From: Lachnospiraceae bacterium
GTDB lineage: Bacteria > Bacillota > Clostridia > Lachnospirales > Lachnospiraceae
Direction of reading: 5' to 3'
Assembly: GCA_014804445.1 (NCBI GenBank)
Contig: JAAUZU010000008.1
Coordinates: 92,767-156,766 of the forward strand
Length of the DNA: 64,000 bases
This document shows, piece after piece, positions 8,820 through 17,617 of the stretch. The position numbers were made by a program, and so were the translations under genes. How positions within the stretch are numbered: the first letter of the stretch is position 1; every line of letters starts with the position of its first letter. The notes under the pieces are model-generated. The model saw only the letters and a list, made by a program, of their open reading frames with translations. It was not told the DNA's origin and made no database searches.

Positions 8820-9569
8820 ATGCAGATTGCAATTCGTTTAGACGACATTACGCCGGACATGGACTGGGAGCGTTTTCTTGCTTTTAAGGAAATACTGGAC
8901 GGGTGCGGTATAAAGCCCTTAATCGGTGTGGTTCCAGACAACAGGGATGAAAACCTGCACAGGGCAAAGGCGGCGGACGGCTTCTGGGAGTATATCAAGG
9001 AGCTTCAGGAGAATGGCTGGTGTGTCGCCCTGCACGGCTACAGGCATATTTATACGACAAAAAAGGGAGGACTGTTCCCTTTAAACCGCTTTTCAGAGTT
9101 TGCCGGAGTGCCTTTTGACAGGCAGAAGGAAATGCTCTCTGGGGCGGCGGAAATATTGGAAAAGAATGGCATCAGAACGGATATTTTTATGGCGCCGGCA
9201 CATTCCTATGACAGGAATACACTGAAAGCGCTGAAAGAGCTGGGCTACTGTAACATGACGGACGGCTTTGGCAGTTGTCCTTACCGGTGGCAGGGCATGA
9301 CCTTCTATCCGATTTCTTTTCTGCTCAGCAGGAGCTTAAAAAAGAAATCGGGCGTTACCACGATGGTGGTACATACAAATGAAATAGACGATGCAGGGAT
9401 GGAGCGGATGCGGAGGCTGTTGGCAGAGCAGCAGGATCATTTGATTTCCTATAGCGATTTTCTTGCCATGGCGAGCAGGAAAAAAGGAGTCTGCGGTCAT
9501 TTATGGGAGTATATGCTGGCAACGGCGAAGAGGGTGCTGGTAAAACTGAAACAGGAAAGGCATGGGTAG
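8820..9569 (+). CDS. NodB-like polysaccharide deacetylase superfamily protein (DUF2334-like)
   Basis: 249 residues with the metal-site layout of carbohydrate esterase 4-like proteins. RLDDITPDM gives Asp8-Asp9, LHGYRH gives His72 and His76, and APAHSYD around 126-131 supplies a further His. No signal peptide is seen, so it probably acts in the cytosol on a precursor. It lies between a formyltransferase and a double GT4, overlapping the latter by eight bases. N-deacetylation followed by re-acylation with formate is an attractive but unproven link to the upstream gene. Confidence 0.75.
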   Translation: MQIAIRLDDITPDMDWERFLAFKEILDGCGIKPLIGVVPDNRDENLHRAKAADGFWEYIKELQENGWCVALHGYRHIYTTKKGGLFPLNRFSEFAGVPFDRQKEMLSGAAEILEKNGIRTDIFMAPAHSYDRNTLKALKELGYCNMTDGFGSCPYRWQGMTFYPISFLLSRSLKKKSGVTTMVVHTNEIDDAGMERMRRLLAEQQDHLISYSDFLAMASRKKGVCGHLWEYMLATAKRVLVKLKQERHG

Positions 9570-11835
9570 CAGAATGGAAGAGCCTATCAGAATTCTCCAT
9601 GTTCTCGGAGGACTCAGTCTGGGTGGGGCGGAAAGCCGCACTATGGATTTATACCGCAGTACGGACAGACAGAAAATGCAGTTTGATTTTCTGGTACATT
9701 CCTCGGAAAAAGAGCATTTTGACGAAGAAATAGAGGCGTTGGGGGGACGGATTTACCGTGTCCCCCGTTTTAAGGTATATAATTGGTTTTCTTACAAAAG
9801 AGCGCTGAAGCGCTTTTTTGCGCAGCACCATGAATTTCGGGCGGTACACGGACATATGACGAGTACCGCCGCGATCTATCTGCCGATAGCGAAAAAGGCG
9901 GGGATTCCGATTGTTATCGGGCATGCCAGAAGCGCGGGCGTAGCAGGCGGACTCAAAGGGCTTTTGACAAAGTGGCTGCGCCGTCCTTTAAAACACAGAG
10001 CGGATTACTGCCTTGCCTGCTCTAAAGAAGCAGGAGAAGCAGTGTATGGAAAAAAATGGGTGGACGCGGGAAGAGTGGAAGTGGTTCCCAATGCCGTGGA
10101 CGCTGCCAAATATGCATACGACGAAAATGTCAGAAATGAGATGAGAAGGGAACTCGGTCTTTCGGACAAGCTTGTTATCGGGCATGTAGGAAGTTTCAGA
10201 GAGGCAAAAAACCATGTCTTTCTGATTCAAATATTTGCGGAAATTTACAAGAAAAGAAAAGACGCAGTGCTGCTTTTGCTTGGCGATGGCGCGCTGAGAG
10301 AGACGATAGAAAAACAGGTTTCGGAGGCGGGGCTGACACAGGCGGTCCGCTTTTTGGGCAATCAGGCAAAGGTAAGCCCCTATTATCAGGCGATGGATTA
10401 TCTGGTGTTTCCTTCCTTATATGAAGGATTGCCCGGAACGGTGATTGAAGCGCAGGCGGCAGGACTTCGCGTTTTGGTGTCGGACGAAGTGACAAAGGAA
10501 GCCGGTGTTACGGAGCTTGCAGAGTTTTTCAGCTTACATAGGGCGGCTTCGGAATGGGCGGCACATGTGGTAGAAAACTGCGAATACGAAAGAAAAAGCA
10601 GACTGTCGGATATTCAAAAGGCAGGCTTTGATATCAGTGCGCAGGTGGCGCGGTACGAGGAGATTTACAGAAAAAATGTGCTGTTGATGGTGCCCATGCT
10701 GCATCAGGGCGGTTTTGAGCGCATCTGCGTGCAGACGGCAAAGCTTTTGGCAGACAAATACAACATCAGCATTGCCATTTTCAGCTCGGAGGATATGTTC
10801 TATGATGTGGGTGATATCCCGCTGATTGATTTAAATCTGGGAAGCAGGCCAAGCTTTGTGGGAAAGCTGCTTAATATTCTGCGGCGCATCAGGGCGGTCA
10901 AGAAAGTAAAAAAAGAAAAGAATATCCATGTGACCTACAGTTTTGGACTTACGGCAAATCTGATAAATGTCTTGGCGAGGGCACAGGATAACGTATGGAT
11001 TGGTATCAGGGGCTATGGCGATTTGGAGGCAAAGCGGGTGATGAAACTGACCTGCAGGCGGGCGGACAAGGTAATCTGCTGTGCGAAGGAAATGGCGGAT
11101 GACGTGGAAAAGCTTTATAGCTCGAAATCAGTGGAATGTCTCTACAATCCCTGTGATACGGAGAAGCTGGTAGCGCTTTCCGAAGAACAGCCGGATGCCG
11201 CGCATTGCGCATTTCTTTCCGAAAAGCAGCCCTTGCTTGTGTCCATGAGCAGGGTGGATGATGTGAAGGGCTTCTGGCATCAGATAAAAGCATTTGCCTT
11301 GATAAAGAAGGAAATTCCGGGAGCGGGACTGATGATTATCGGGGATGGGGATTTCTCTGAATATGAAAAGCTGGCGGAGGAACTTCAGGTGCGTGACAGC
11401 GTGCTCTTTACGGGTGTGCAGAAAAATCCATTCTGCTATCTCAAGCGGGCTTCCCTGTATCTGATGACTTCTGAGACAGAAGGGTTTCCCAACGCCATGC
11501 TGGAGGCGATGGCGGTCGGCGTGCCGGCGCTGTCGGTCAACTGCAAAACCGGTCCTGCAGAAATACTGCTCTCCGATTATAGGGAAGCAGATAATCAGCA
11601 TGAAGTATATTATGGGGCATATGGATATCTTCTGCCGATTATGAATCCAAATAAGAATTTGGTTGCTGCTATCGTAGAGGAAGAAGAAAGGATATTGGCG
11701 AAGGAAGCTGTCCGGCTGCTGTACAGGCCGGAGGAATTGGAGCGAATGGGACAGGCGGCAATGGACAGGAGCAGATATTTTTCAACGGACAGTTATGTGT
11801 CACAGATTTGGCAGAAAATAGAGCACAGAAAATAG
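9562..11835 (+). CDS. Tandem GT4-GT4 fusion glycosyltransferase
   Basis: 757 residues made of two complete GT-B family 4 units. Unit one (about 8-368) has GLSLGGAESR near its N-terminus and the C-terminal donor motif PSLYEGLPGTVIEAQAAG at 284-301. Unit two (about 371-757) restarts with KNVLLMVPMLHQGGFER and has its own SETEGFPNAMLEAMAVG. Each unit has normal GT4 length, so this reads as a head-to-tail fusion of two transferases that may add two sugars successively. It starts inside the stop region of the deacetylase with a GGAAAGG site upstream. No frameshift is visible at the junction. Confidence 0.88.
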   Translation: MGSRMEEPIRILHVLGGLSLGGAESRTMDLYRSTDRQKMQFDFLVHSSEKEHFDEEIEALGGRIYRVPRFKVYNWFSYKRALKRFFAQHHEFRAVHGHMTSTAAIYLPIAKKAGIPIVIGHARSAGVAGGLKGLLTKWLRRPLKHRADYCLACSKEAGEAVYGKKWVDAGRVEVVPNAVDAAKYAYDENVRNEMRRELGLSDKLVIGHVGSFREAKNHVFLIQIFAEIYKKRKDAVLLLLGDGALRETIEKQVSEAGLTQAVRFLGNQAKVSPYYQAMDYLVFPSLYEGLPGTVIEAQAAGLRVLVSDEVTKEAGVTELAEFFSLHRAASEWAAHVVENCEYERKSRLSDIQKAGFDISAQVARYEEIYRKNVLLMVPMLHQGGFERICVQTAKLLADKYNISIAIFSSEDMFYDVGDIPLIDLNLGSRPSFVGKLLNILRRIRAVKKVKKEKNIHVTYSFGLTANLINVLARAQDNVWIGIRGYGDLEAKRVMKLTCRRADKVICCAKEMADDVEKLYSSKSVECLYNPCDTEKLVALSEEQPDAAHCAFLSEKQPLLVSMSRVDDVKGFWHQIKAFALIKKEIPGAGLMIIGDGDFSEYEKLAEELQVRDSVLFTGVQKNPFCYLKRASLYLMTSETEGFPNAMLEAMAVGVPALSVNCKTGPAEILLSDYREADNQHEVYYGAYGYLLPIMNPNKNLVAAIVEEEERILAKEAVRLLYRPEELERMGQAAMDRSRYFSTDSYVSQIWQKIEHRK

Positions 11836-11842
11836 AGCAAGT

Positions 11843-11871
11843 TTGACTAAAAACGGCTATTGTGCTATATT
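11843..11871 (+). promoter_or_regulatory. Promoter, TGACT/extended -10 class, before the blood-group-like module
   Basis: TTGACT at 11843-11848, a 17-base spacer ending in TGC, and TATATT at 11866-11871. The TG before the -10 makes it an extended -10 promoter. It sits in the gap between the double GT4 and the deacetylase at 11919. It shares layout with the promoters at 16461, 50248, 52924 and 55197. Confidence 0.65.
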
Positions 11872-11918
11872 GTTTGAAACAGTTGCCAGCTATTTTGGTA
11901 AGTACAGGGAGAAAATTC

Positions 11919-12683
11919 ATGTTTTCATTTGAGGATTATCGGAAGATTATAGATATTATCAAATCAACCGGCAGGTACATGGGATATAAAGAGGCTTTGG
12001 GCAGCGACAAGTTTATTCTTATGCGCCATGATGTAGAATACAGTGTGGAGCGTGCTTATGCGCTTGCCAAAGTAGAAGAAAGCATGGATTTTACCTCTTC
12101 CTATTTTTTTCAGTGGACGAACAATTCCTACAATATTCTTTCCAGAAAAAATATGGAAATGGTCAAAGATATGCATGAAAGAGGGCATGTTATCGGTCTG
12201 CATTATGCTTTGAACGGCATGACGGACATGGAGCAGATTCGTAGGCAGATTGTAAAGGAAATGAATATTCTGGGTGAGATGTTCGGTTTCAAGGTAGATA
12301 TTTTTTCTATACATAGACCGTCCAAGGATGTTTTGCGGGAGAACATCAAAATCCAGAGTATTCTGAATGCATATCAGGATGATTTCTTTACCTTTGCGGA
12401 AAATGTCACGGAGGACACGCCGGTGGCAGTAAAATATATGTCTGATGCCAATCACATATGGCGGTACGGCTATCCTGATGAAAAGAATATATGTGAAAAT
12501 GACAAAGTGCAGATATTGACGCATCCTTTTGCATGGACTAAGAAGGGCGGCGATAATTTTGATAATTATAAGATGCTGGTAACGGAAAAGACAGAAGAAT
12601 TGATACAAAGTATAGACAATGAATGTAAGGATTTTGGGGAATACAAGGAGTGGTTTTTGGAAAATGCAGTTCTGCATGAATAG
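11919..12683 (+). CDS. Polysaccharide deacetylase-like protein
   Basis: 254 residues with a reduced NodB-like pattern. LMRHDVEYS provides Asp38, GHVIGLHYA provides His95, and a later THPFAW segment provides another His. No signal peptide is present. The ATG at 11919 was chosen over 11862 because AGGGAGA precedes it; the longer version would also overlap the -10 of the promoter. It is the first gene of the unit containing the GT11 and GT6 enzymes. Substrate unknown; some proteins of this type in glycan loci have lost catalysis. Confidence 0.7.
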   Translation: MFSFEDYRKIIDIIKSTGRYMGYKEALGSDKFILMRHDVEYSVERAYALAKVEESMDFTSSYFFQWTNNSYNILSRKNMEMVKDMHERGHVIGLHYALNGMTDMEQIRRQIVKEMNILGEMFGFKVDIFSIHRPSKDVLRENIKIQSILNAYQDDFFTFAENVTEDTPVAVKYMSDANHIWRYGYPDEKNICENDKVQILTHPFAWTKKGGDNFDNYKMLVTEKTEELIQSIDNECKDFGEYKEWFLENAVLHE

Positions 12684-12733
12684 ACAGGCTTGTATACAAT
12701 CAGTGAAGAAGTACGCCGAAAGGAGATTGTAAT

Positions 12734-13762
12734 ATGCTGATTTCTGTTATTGTGGCAGTATATAATATTGAAAAATATATTGCTCGTTGTATAGAGTCAA
12801 TCCAGCGGCAAACCTATAGAGAACTGGAAATTATACTGGTGGATGATGGCTCGACAGACAAGTCTGGAGAAATCTGCGATGCTTATCAAAAAAAGGATGA
12901 AAGAATTAAGGTGATTCACAGAGAAAATGGCGGGTTAAGCGCTGCGCGAAATACAGGGATAGCAAATGCAGAAGGAAAGTACATTACATTTGTAGATGGA
13001 GATGACTGGATAGAGGCCTCTATGTATGAGAAGATGGAGGAGCAGGTCAGAAAAGAGGGAGCGGATTTAGTTGTATGCAGATACTATCGTATTTATAAGG
13101 ACTTTCGCGTGGACGAATCAACGGACAAGATTACGGTGTTTGAGAAGCCTTTTTCGATGCTCGCCCAGTGCCTAAGGGAGGACGAGAAATTTTTAATTCA
13201 GCACGCGGCATGGAATAAGCTGTATAAGCGCGAATTGTTGGGGGAGGAAAGATTCCCGGAAGGAAAATGGTATGAGGATGTGGTTTTTTCTGCAAAGATA
13301 TTGAGCAGGGTGCAGAGGGGGGTATATATTGACACTGCCCTTTATAACTATGTCTGTGAGCGGGAAGGCAGCATCATGAATGCAGGACTGACGGAGAGGT
13401 ACTTTACGGATCTGCTGCCTGCCTATATAGAGAAGGAAAGTTATCTGGAATCACTTCCGGACTCGGAACCCCTGTGTTTACACAGGTATTTTTTGTATAA
13501 GAGATTATTAATTCTCTACAGGGATTTGTTTAAAAAGGAAAATAAGACTGTCCGCAGACATAAAAAAGATGTGGTGCGGATATTGCGGGAAAGGAAGAGT
13601 ACCTTTCCGGAGGTATATGGGATGGAAATCGCTGCTAAAACAGAGAAAATAAAGATGCAGATGTTTATGATATCACCGTTTTTGTTCCGGATGTTTATGA
13701 CAGTTAACGACGCATTGATTTTACCATACAGGTTAAAAAAAATGGAGAAGAAAAAATGTTGA
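12734..13762 (+). CDS. Glycosyltransferase family 2
   Basis: 342-residue GT-A enzyme with ISVIVAVYN at the N-terminus, LVDDGSTDKSGEICD, GLSAARNTGI and FVDGDDW, the standard GT2 set seen in capsule and O-antigen loci. The C-terminal third is basic and partly hydrophobic, suggesting membrane association. AAAGGAG precedes the ATG. Its last seven bases overlap the fucosyltransferase gene, so it belongs to the same translational unit and probably builds the acceptor for it. Confidence 0.88.
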   Translation: MLISVIVAVYNIEKYIARCIESIQRQTYRELEIILVDDGSTDKSGEICDAYQKKDERIKVIHRENGGLSAARNTGIANAEGKYITFVDGDDWIEASMYEKMEEQVRKEGADLVVCRYYRIYKDFRVDESTDKITVFEKPFSMLAQCLREDEKFLIQHAAWNKLYKRELLGEERFPEGKWYEDVVFSAKILSRVQRGVYIDTALYNYVCEREGSIMNAGLTERYFTDLLPAYIEKESYLESLPDSEPLCLHRYFLYKRLLILYRDLFKKENKTVRRHKKDVVRILRERKSTFPEVYGMEIAAKTEKIKMQMFMISPFLFRMFMTVNDALILPYRLKKMEKKKC

Positions 13763-14649
13763 TGATACAGATGGCAGGGGGATTGGGAAATCAGATGTTT
13801 ACCTATGCGCTATATAAGGCATTGCTGCATGAGGGGAAAAATGTCTGTATGGATGATTTTACCCATTATCAGGAAATCGGCAGGTATGACAATACGCTGG
13901 AAAAAATATTTCCTTTATCGTATGAAAGAGGCACCAGAGCAGAGTATAATGCCTTAACGGATTCGTCTTTGCTGCCGTGGCACCGTATCAGGAGAAAACT
14001 GTTTGGAAGAAGGCAGAAAGTATATGAAGAGAAATCTGCCATTGTTTTTGAACGGGAAGTTTTGGAGCAGGATGATGCCTGTCTGATAGGATATTGGCAG
14101 AGCGAGAGGTACTTTGAAAGTGTTAAGGAGGAGTTAAGTCAGGAGTTTACATTTGACTGGGAGCATTTCCCGCCGGAAGCACTGTGGTACAGGGAGCAGA
14201 TGAGGAAAACAAATTCGGTCAGCCTGCATGTCAGGAGGGGGGACTATTTAAGTGATAAATTCGCCCCGATATACGGCGGTATTTGTACGGATGCGTATTA
14301 TCGCGGCGCTGAGGAATATTTGCAGAAAAAGTACGGAGACTGTGTGTTTTATCTTTTTACAAATGATATAGAATGGGGAAAAGAAGCAGCAGGAGAAAAC
14401 AGGGTGCTTGTGGACTGTGCCGGTTCCGATAATGCGTATGTTGACATGGCGCTTATGAGCTGCTGCAAACATCATATTATTGCAAACAGCAGCTTTAGCT
14501 GGTGGGGAGCGTGGCTGAACCCCAATCCGAATAAAACCGTGATAGCGCCTGCAAAATGGCTGAATACCTCCGAAGGAGAGGATATTTACCATGGGTTATG
14601 TACAGTCAGGATTGATGAAAAAGGAAAGGTAGTCAGGGAGAAGATATGA
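13756..14649 (+). CDS. Alpha-1,2-fucosyltransferase, GT11
   Basis: 297-residue GT-B enzyme of family 11, transferring fucose from GDP-fucose to O-2 of galactose. Family motifs are clear: GGLGNQMFTYA at 8-18, the GDP-fucose binding HVRRGDYL at 158-165, and ANSSFSWWGAWL near 243-253. A GGAG site lies about eight bases before the ATG. It overlaps the preceding GT2 by seven bases and the following GT6 gene by four (ATGA). GDP-fucose can be supplied by the FKP gene at 55261; no de novo genes are in the window. The fucose-alpha-1,2-galactose product is the H-type structure. Confidence 0.93.
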   Translation: MLMIQMAGGLGNQMFTYALYKALLHEGKNVCMDDFTHYQEIGRYDNTLEKIFPLSYERGTRAEYNALTDSSLLPWHRIRRKLFGRRQKVYEEKSAIVFEREVLEQDDACLIGYWQSERYFESVKEELSQEFTFDWEHFPPEALWYREQMRKTNSVSLHVRRGDYLSDKFAPIYGGICTDAYYRGAEEYLQKKYGDCVFYLFTNDIEWGKEAAGENRVLVDCAGSDNAYVDMALMSCCKHHIIANSSFSWWGAWLNPNPNKTVIAPAKWLNTSEGEDIYHGLCTVRIDEKGKVVREKI

Positions 14650-15464
14650 AAGCAGCGATTCTTTATATTGCAACCGGAAAGTATACGGTGTTCTGGAAGG
14701 AATTTTATGAAAGCTTTGAAAAAAATTTCCTGCCGGAATTAAGGAAGACCTATTTTGTGTTTACAGATGCGAAAAATCTGCCCTTTTCAGACAGAGAAAA
14801 TGTCTATATTATTCCGCAGAAGAATTTGGGCTGGCCGGATAATACCTTACAGCGTTTTTCCCTTTTTTGCAGAGAAGAAGAAAGGTGGAGAGACTATGAG
14901 TACACCTTTTTTATCAATGCTAATTTCTTATGTGTAAAGACGGTATCGGCGGAGGAATTTCTGCCGGTGCGGGAAAATTTACTGGTGGCGGAACATGCCA
15001 GCGGGCATGGCAAGAACCCGGACGATATGACCTATGACAGAAATCCGAAAAGCAAGGCATACATTCCTTTCGGAGAGGGAAGATATTATGTCATGGGAGG
15101 TTTAAACGGCGGTAAAACGAATGCTTATATGGACATGGTCCACAAGTTGAAGGAAAATGTGGATGAGGATACAAGAAACAGTGTGATTGCGACGTGGCAT
15201 GATGAGTCTCATTTAAACCGCTTTATCATAGGCAGGGAAGATGTTAAGGTGCTGCCGCCATGTTATGGGTATCCGGAAGGGTGGGAGCTGCCTTATGAGC
15301 CAACGATGCTTATCAGAGATAAAAGTAAGTATTTTGATGTAGAAGCAGTAAAAGCGGGAAGTTTAGGGAACAGGATTAAGCTGTGTCTATTGAGAATAAA
15401 AAGTAAGATTGCAATCAGGAAAAGAATAAGAACCATTGCAAATTGGTTCAGAAAAGGAGAATGA
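14646..15464 (+). CDS. GT6 family glycosyltransferase (ABO blood-group transferase homologue)
   Basis: 272 residues matching the catalytic domain of histo-blood-group A/B transferases, which add GalNAc or Gal alpha-1,3 to fucosylated galactose. Diagnostic elements in order are LGWPDN at 61-66, INAN at 90-93, RNPKSKAYIP at 132-141, MGG at 150-152 and the signature WHDESHLN at 184-191. NAN replaces the DxD metal motif of vertebrate enzymes; NxN is known in bacterial GT6 enzymes such as BoGT6a. MGG aligns with donor-selecting residues 266-268 of human GTA/GTB: Met is B-like and the final Gly is A-like, so GalNAc is slightly favoured but open. It is coupled by ATGA to the GT11 gene. Family call is firm. 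Confidence 0.92.
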   Translation: MKAAILYIATGKYTVFWKEFYESFEKNFLPELRKTYFVFTDAKNLPFSDRENVYIIPQKNLGWPDNTLQRFSLFCREEERWRDYEYTFFINANFLCVKTVSAEEFLPVRENLLVAEHASGHGKNPDDMTYDRNPKSKAYIPFGEGRYYVMGGLNGGKTNAYMDMVHKLKENVDEDTRNSVIATWHDESHLNRFIIGREDVKVLPPCYGYPEGWELPYEPTMLIRDKSKYFDVEAVKAGSLGNRIKLCLLRIKSKIAIRKRIRTIANWFRKGE

Positions 15465-15466
15465 GG

Positions 15467-16459
15467 GTGCCGTATATCAGTGTAATTGTACCTGTGTATA
15501 ATGCAGAAAAGTCCATAGAGAAATGTGTTTCCAGTATTGTAAAACAGAACTTTGCAGATATGGAAATTCTGCTGATAGACGATGGCTCTCAGGATGCGAG
15601 CGGTATGCTTTGCGACAAACTGGCGGAGGCAGACGGACGCGTCCGTGTCGTGCATAAAGAGAATCAAGGAGTCTCTGCGGCGAGAAATTCCGGAATGGAC
15701 TTCGCCTCCGGAAAATATATTCTGTTTGTGGACAGTGATGACTATCTGCCGGAATTTTATGTAGAAGAACTGGTAAAGGCGCAGGAAGAGTTTGGCGAGA
15801 CTGCTTTCTGCTGGACAGCACCGCAAATTGTCAGCGAAAACGGTAGTGTGAAAGAAGAAAGGCTGTCCTATTCGGAGGAGATACGCGCTGTAGCCGGTAG
15901 AAGAGATGTCTTAAAATTTTCTGCCAGAGGCCTGTTGAATGCCCCATGGAACAAATTGTATCATATGGACATCATCAAAGAGCAGCATTTGCGTATGAAA
16001 GAAGAAATTAGCATTGCAGAGGATTTGTTGTTTAATCTGCAATATCTGGATGCGGCAGGAGAATGTCGGATAGTGATTTTAAACAAGGTGCCGTATTATT
16101 ATGTGCGGAACGGGCAGGTTTCTCTGGATAACGGCTATAAGAAAAATTTTTATGCGATTCACAAAGAAATCCTTGGCATTTTATGGAATCATTGTGAGAA
16201 ATGGCAGGTGCCCGAGGAGGATATCCCCTTATTCTATAAGCGGTATTGGGAGTATATGCAGAATGCATTTGCGAATTTGGAGGTAAGAAACTGCCCCTTA
16301 AGCGGCTTTGCAAAATTTGCGGAAAAGAGCAGGATAACTGCCGACAGGCATTTTCAAAAAAGCATCGCACAGAAAAAGGGAACTATGGGGCGGGGCACTT
16401 ATCTGATGTGGAAAAGCAGGATATATTTGTTTGTATGGCTGTATGAGAAAATCAGATAA
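15467..16459 (+). CDS. Glycosyltransferase family 2
   Basis: 330-residue GT2 with PYISVIVPVYNAEKS, LIDDGSQDASG, GVSAARNSGMD and FVDSDDY. GTG at 15467 is proposed as the start because AAGGAGA ends six bases before it. The listed TTG at 15443 would overlap the GT6 gene, and the ATG at 15461 sits directly on the ribosome site. Last gene of the GT11/GT6 unit; a new promoter begins two bases after its stop. Confidence 0.85.
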   Translation: MPYISVIVPVYNAEKSIEKCVSSIVKQNFADMEILLIDDGSQDASGMLCDKLAEADGRVRVVHKENQGVSAARNSGMDFASGKYILFVDSDDYLPEFYVEELVKAQEEFGETAFCWTAPQIVSENGSVKEERLSYSEEIRAVAGRRDVLKFSARGLLNAPWNKLYHMDIIKEQHLRMKEEISIAEDLLFNLQYLDAAGECRIVILNKVPYYYVRNGQVSLDNGYKKNFYAIHKEILGILWNHCEKWQVPEEDIPLFYKRYWEYMQNAFANLEVRNCPLSGFAKFAEKSRITADRHFQKSIAQKKGTMGRGTYLMWKSRIYLFVWLYEKIR

Positions 16460-16460
16460 T

Positions 16461-16489
16461 TTGACTATCCATAGTGACTATGCTATATT
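16461..16489 (+). promoter_or_regulatory. Promoter, TGACT/extended -10 class
   Basis: TTGACT at 16461-16466, a 17-base spacer ending in TGC and TATATT at 16484-16489. It lies in the 68-base gap between two GT2 genes and would drive the unit beginning at 16528. Layout matches the promoter at 11843. Confidence 0.68.
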
Positions 16490-16527
16490 TAGGGATAAGA
16501 TAAGAATAGAAATGTTGAGGATTTGAT

Positions 16528-17589
16528 ATGAAGAAGCAGCTTTTTGTCAGTGTCATTGTGCCGGCTTACAATATTGAAGACTATATTGGGGAGTGTATTG
16601 AAAGTATCATAGCGCAAACGTATTGTGATTGGGAATTGATTTTGGTGGATGACGGTGCCACAGACCGCACGGGCGAAATTTGTGATGAATATGCGAAAAA
16701 AGACGATAGAATCAGAGTGCTTCATAAGGAAAACGGCGGACTTGTCAGCGCTCGCAAAAGCGGTTTGAAGGAAGCGACGGGAGAGTATATCTTTTACGTG
16801 GATGGTGATGATTGGATTACGCCGGATGCATTGGATGTTTTGTGTACGTGTGCAAAAGAGGAAAGTGCGGATATTGTAATTGCAGATTATATACATGTGC
16901 AAGCGGATGAGAAAAGGTTAATATCTCAAGAACTTAGAGCAGGTTTATATACGAAAGAGGATTTGTATAAGGAATTTTATCCCCAAATGCTATGTACAGG
17001 TGAATATTATGTTTTCGGTATTTATCCGGCATTGGATGTAAAAATTATAAAAAGAAATATTTTGGTGAATCATCAAAATGCAGTGGACGACAGAATTCGG
17101 TTAGGTGAAGATGCGGCTTGTAGTTATGGATGTTATTTAGATGCAGAAAGGGTTTTTTATTTAAAAGGAAAATATGTTCATTATTATAGGATGAGACATA
17201 CATCTATATCACATGCCATTAAGAAATCTTTATATACGAAGGAAATAGAGATATTAATTAATCATTTGCGTACTCGGTTTTGGGAATATTCGGAGAAGAT
17301 TGATGTATTGGGGGTGTTAGAACCCCAATTGCGGATGTATACCTGTTATATGGTTGATAATATGTTGACAGCGTATATTGGTTTTTGGAATTTGTTTTTC
17401 GGAAAAGAGTTGAAAGCAGCCTTGTTGTATATCCGAGAGAGTGAAATGGGGCAGAAAATGTTACAGCAGTGCAGTACAGTACGGACATCTTCCAGAACCA
17501 AACGGTTACTGAAGGTTATCGAAAATCCAAATATGATATCAAAGTTGGATTTCCTCCTTTTCCGGTTGTACGAAAGGTGCAGACGATAG
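16528..17589 (+). CDS. Glycosyltransferase family 2
   Basis: 353-residue GT2: SVIVPAYNIEDYIGEC, LVDDGATDRTGEICDEY, GGLVSARKSG and YVDGDDWIT. The C-terminal half is AT-rich at the DNA level compared with upstream genes and carries no recognised domain. TTGAGG precedes the ATG. First gene after the promoter at 16461 and head of the PIG-L/ATP-grasp/BCCT-like unit. Confidence 0.87.
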   Translation: MKKQLFVSVIVPAYNIEDYIGECIESIIAQTYCDWELILVDDGATDRTGEICDEYAKKDDRIRVLHKENGGLVSARKSGLKEATGEYIFYVDGDDWITPDALDVLCTCAKEESADIVIADYIHVQADEKRLISQELRAGLYTKEDLYKEFYPQMLCTGEYYVFGIYPALDVKIIKRNILVNHQNAVDDRIRLGEDAACSYGCYLDAERVFYLKGKYVHYYRMRHTSISHAIKKSLYTKEIEILINHLRTRFWEYSEKIDVLGVLEPQLRMYTCYMVDNMLTAYIGFWNLFFGKELKAALLYIRESEMGQKMLQQCSTVRTSSRTKRLLKVIENPNMISKLDFLLFRLYERCRR

Positions 17590-17617
17590 AGATAAGGCAG
17601 AGAAAGTGGAGAGAATC

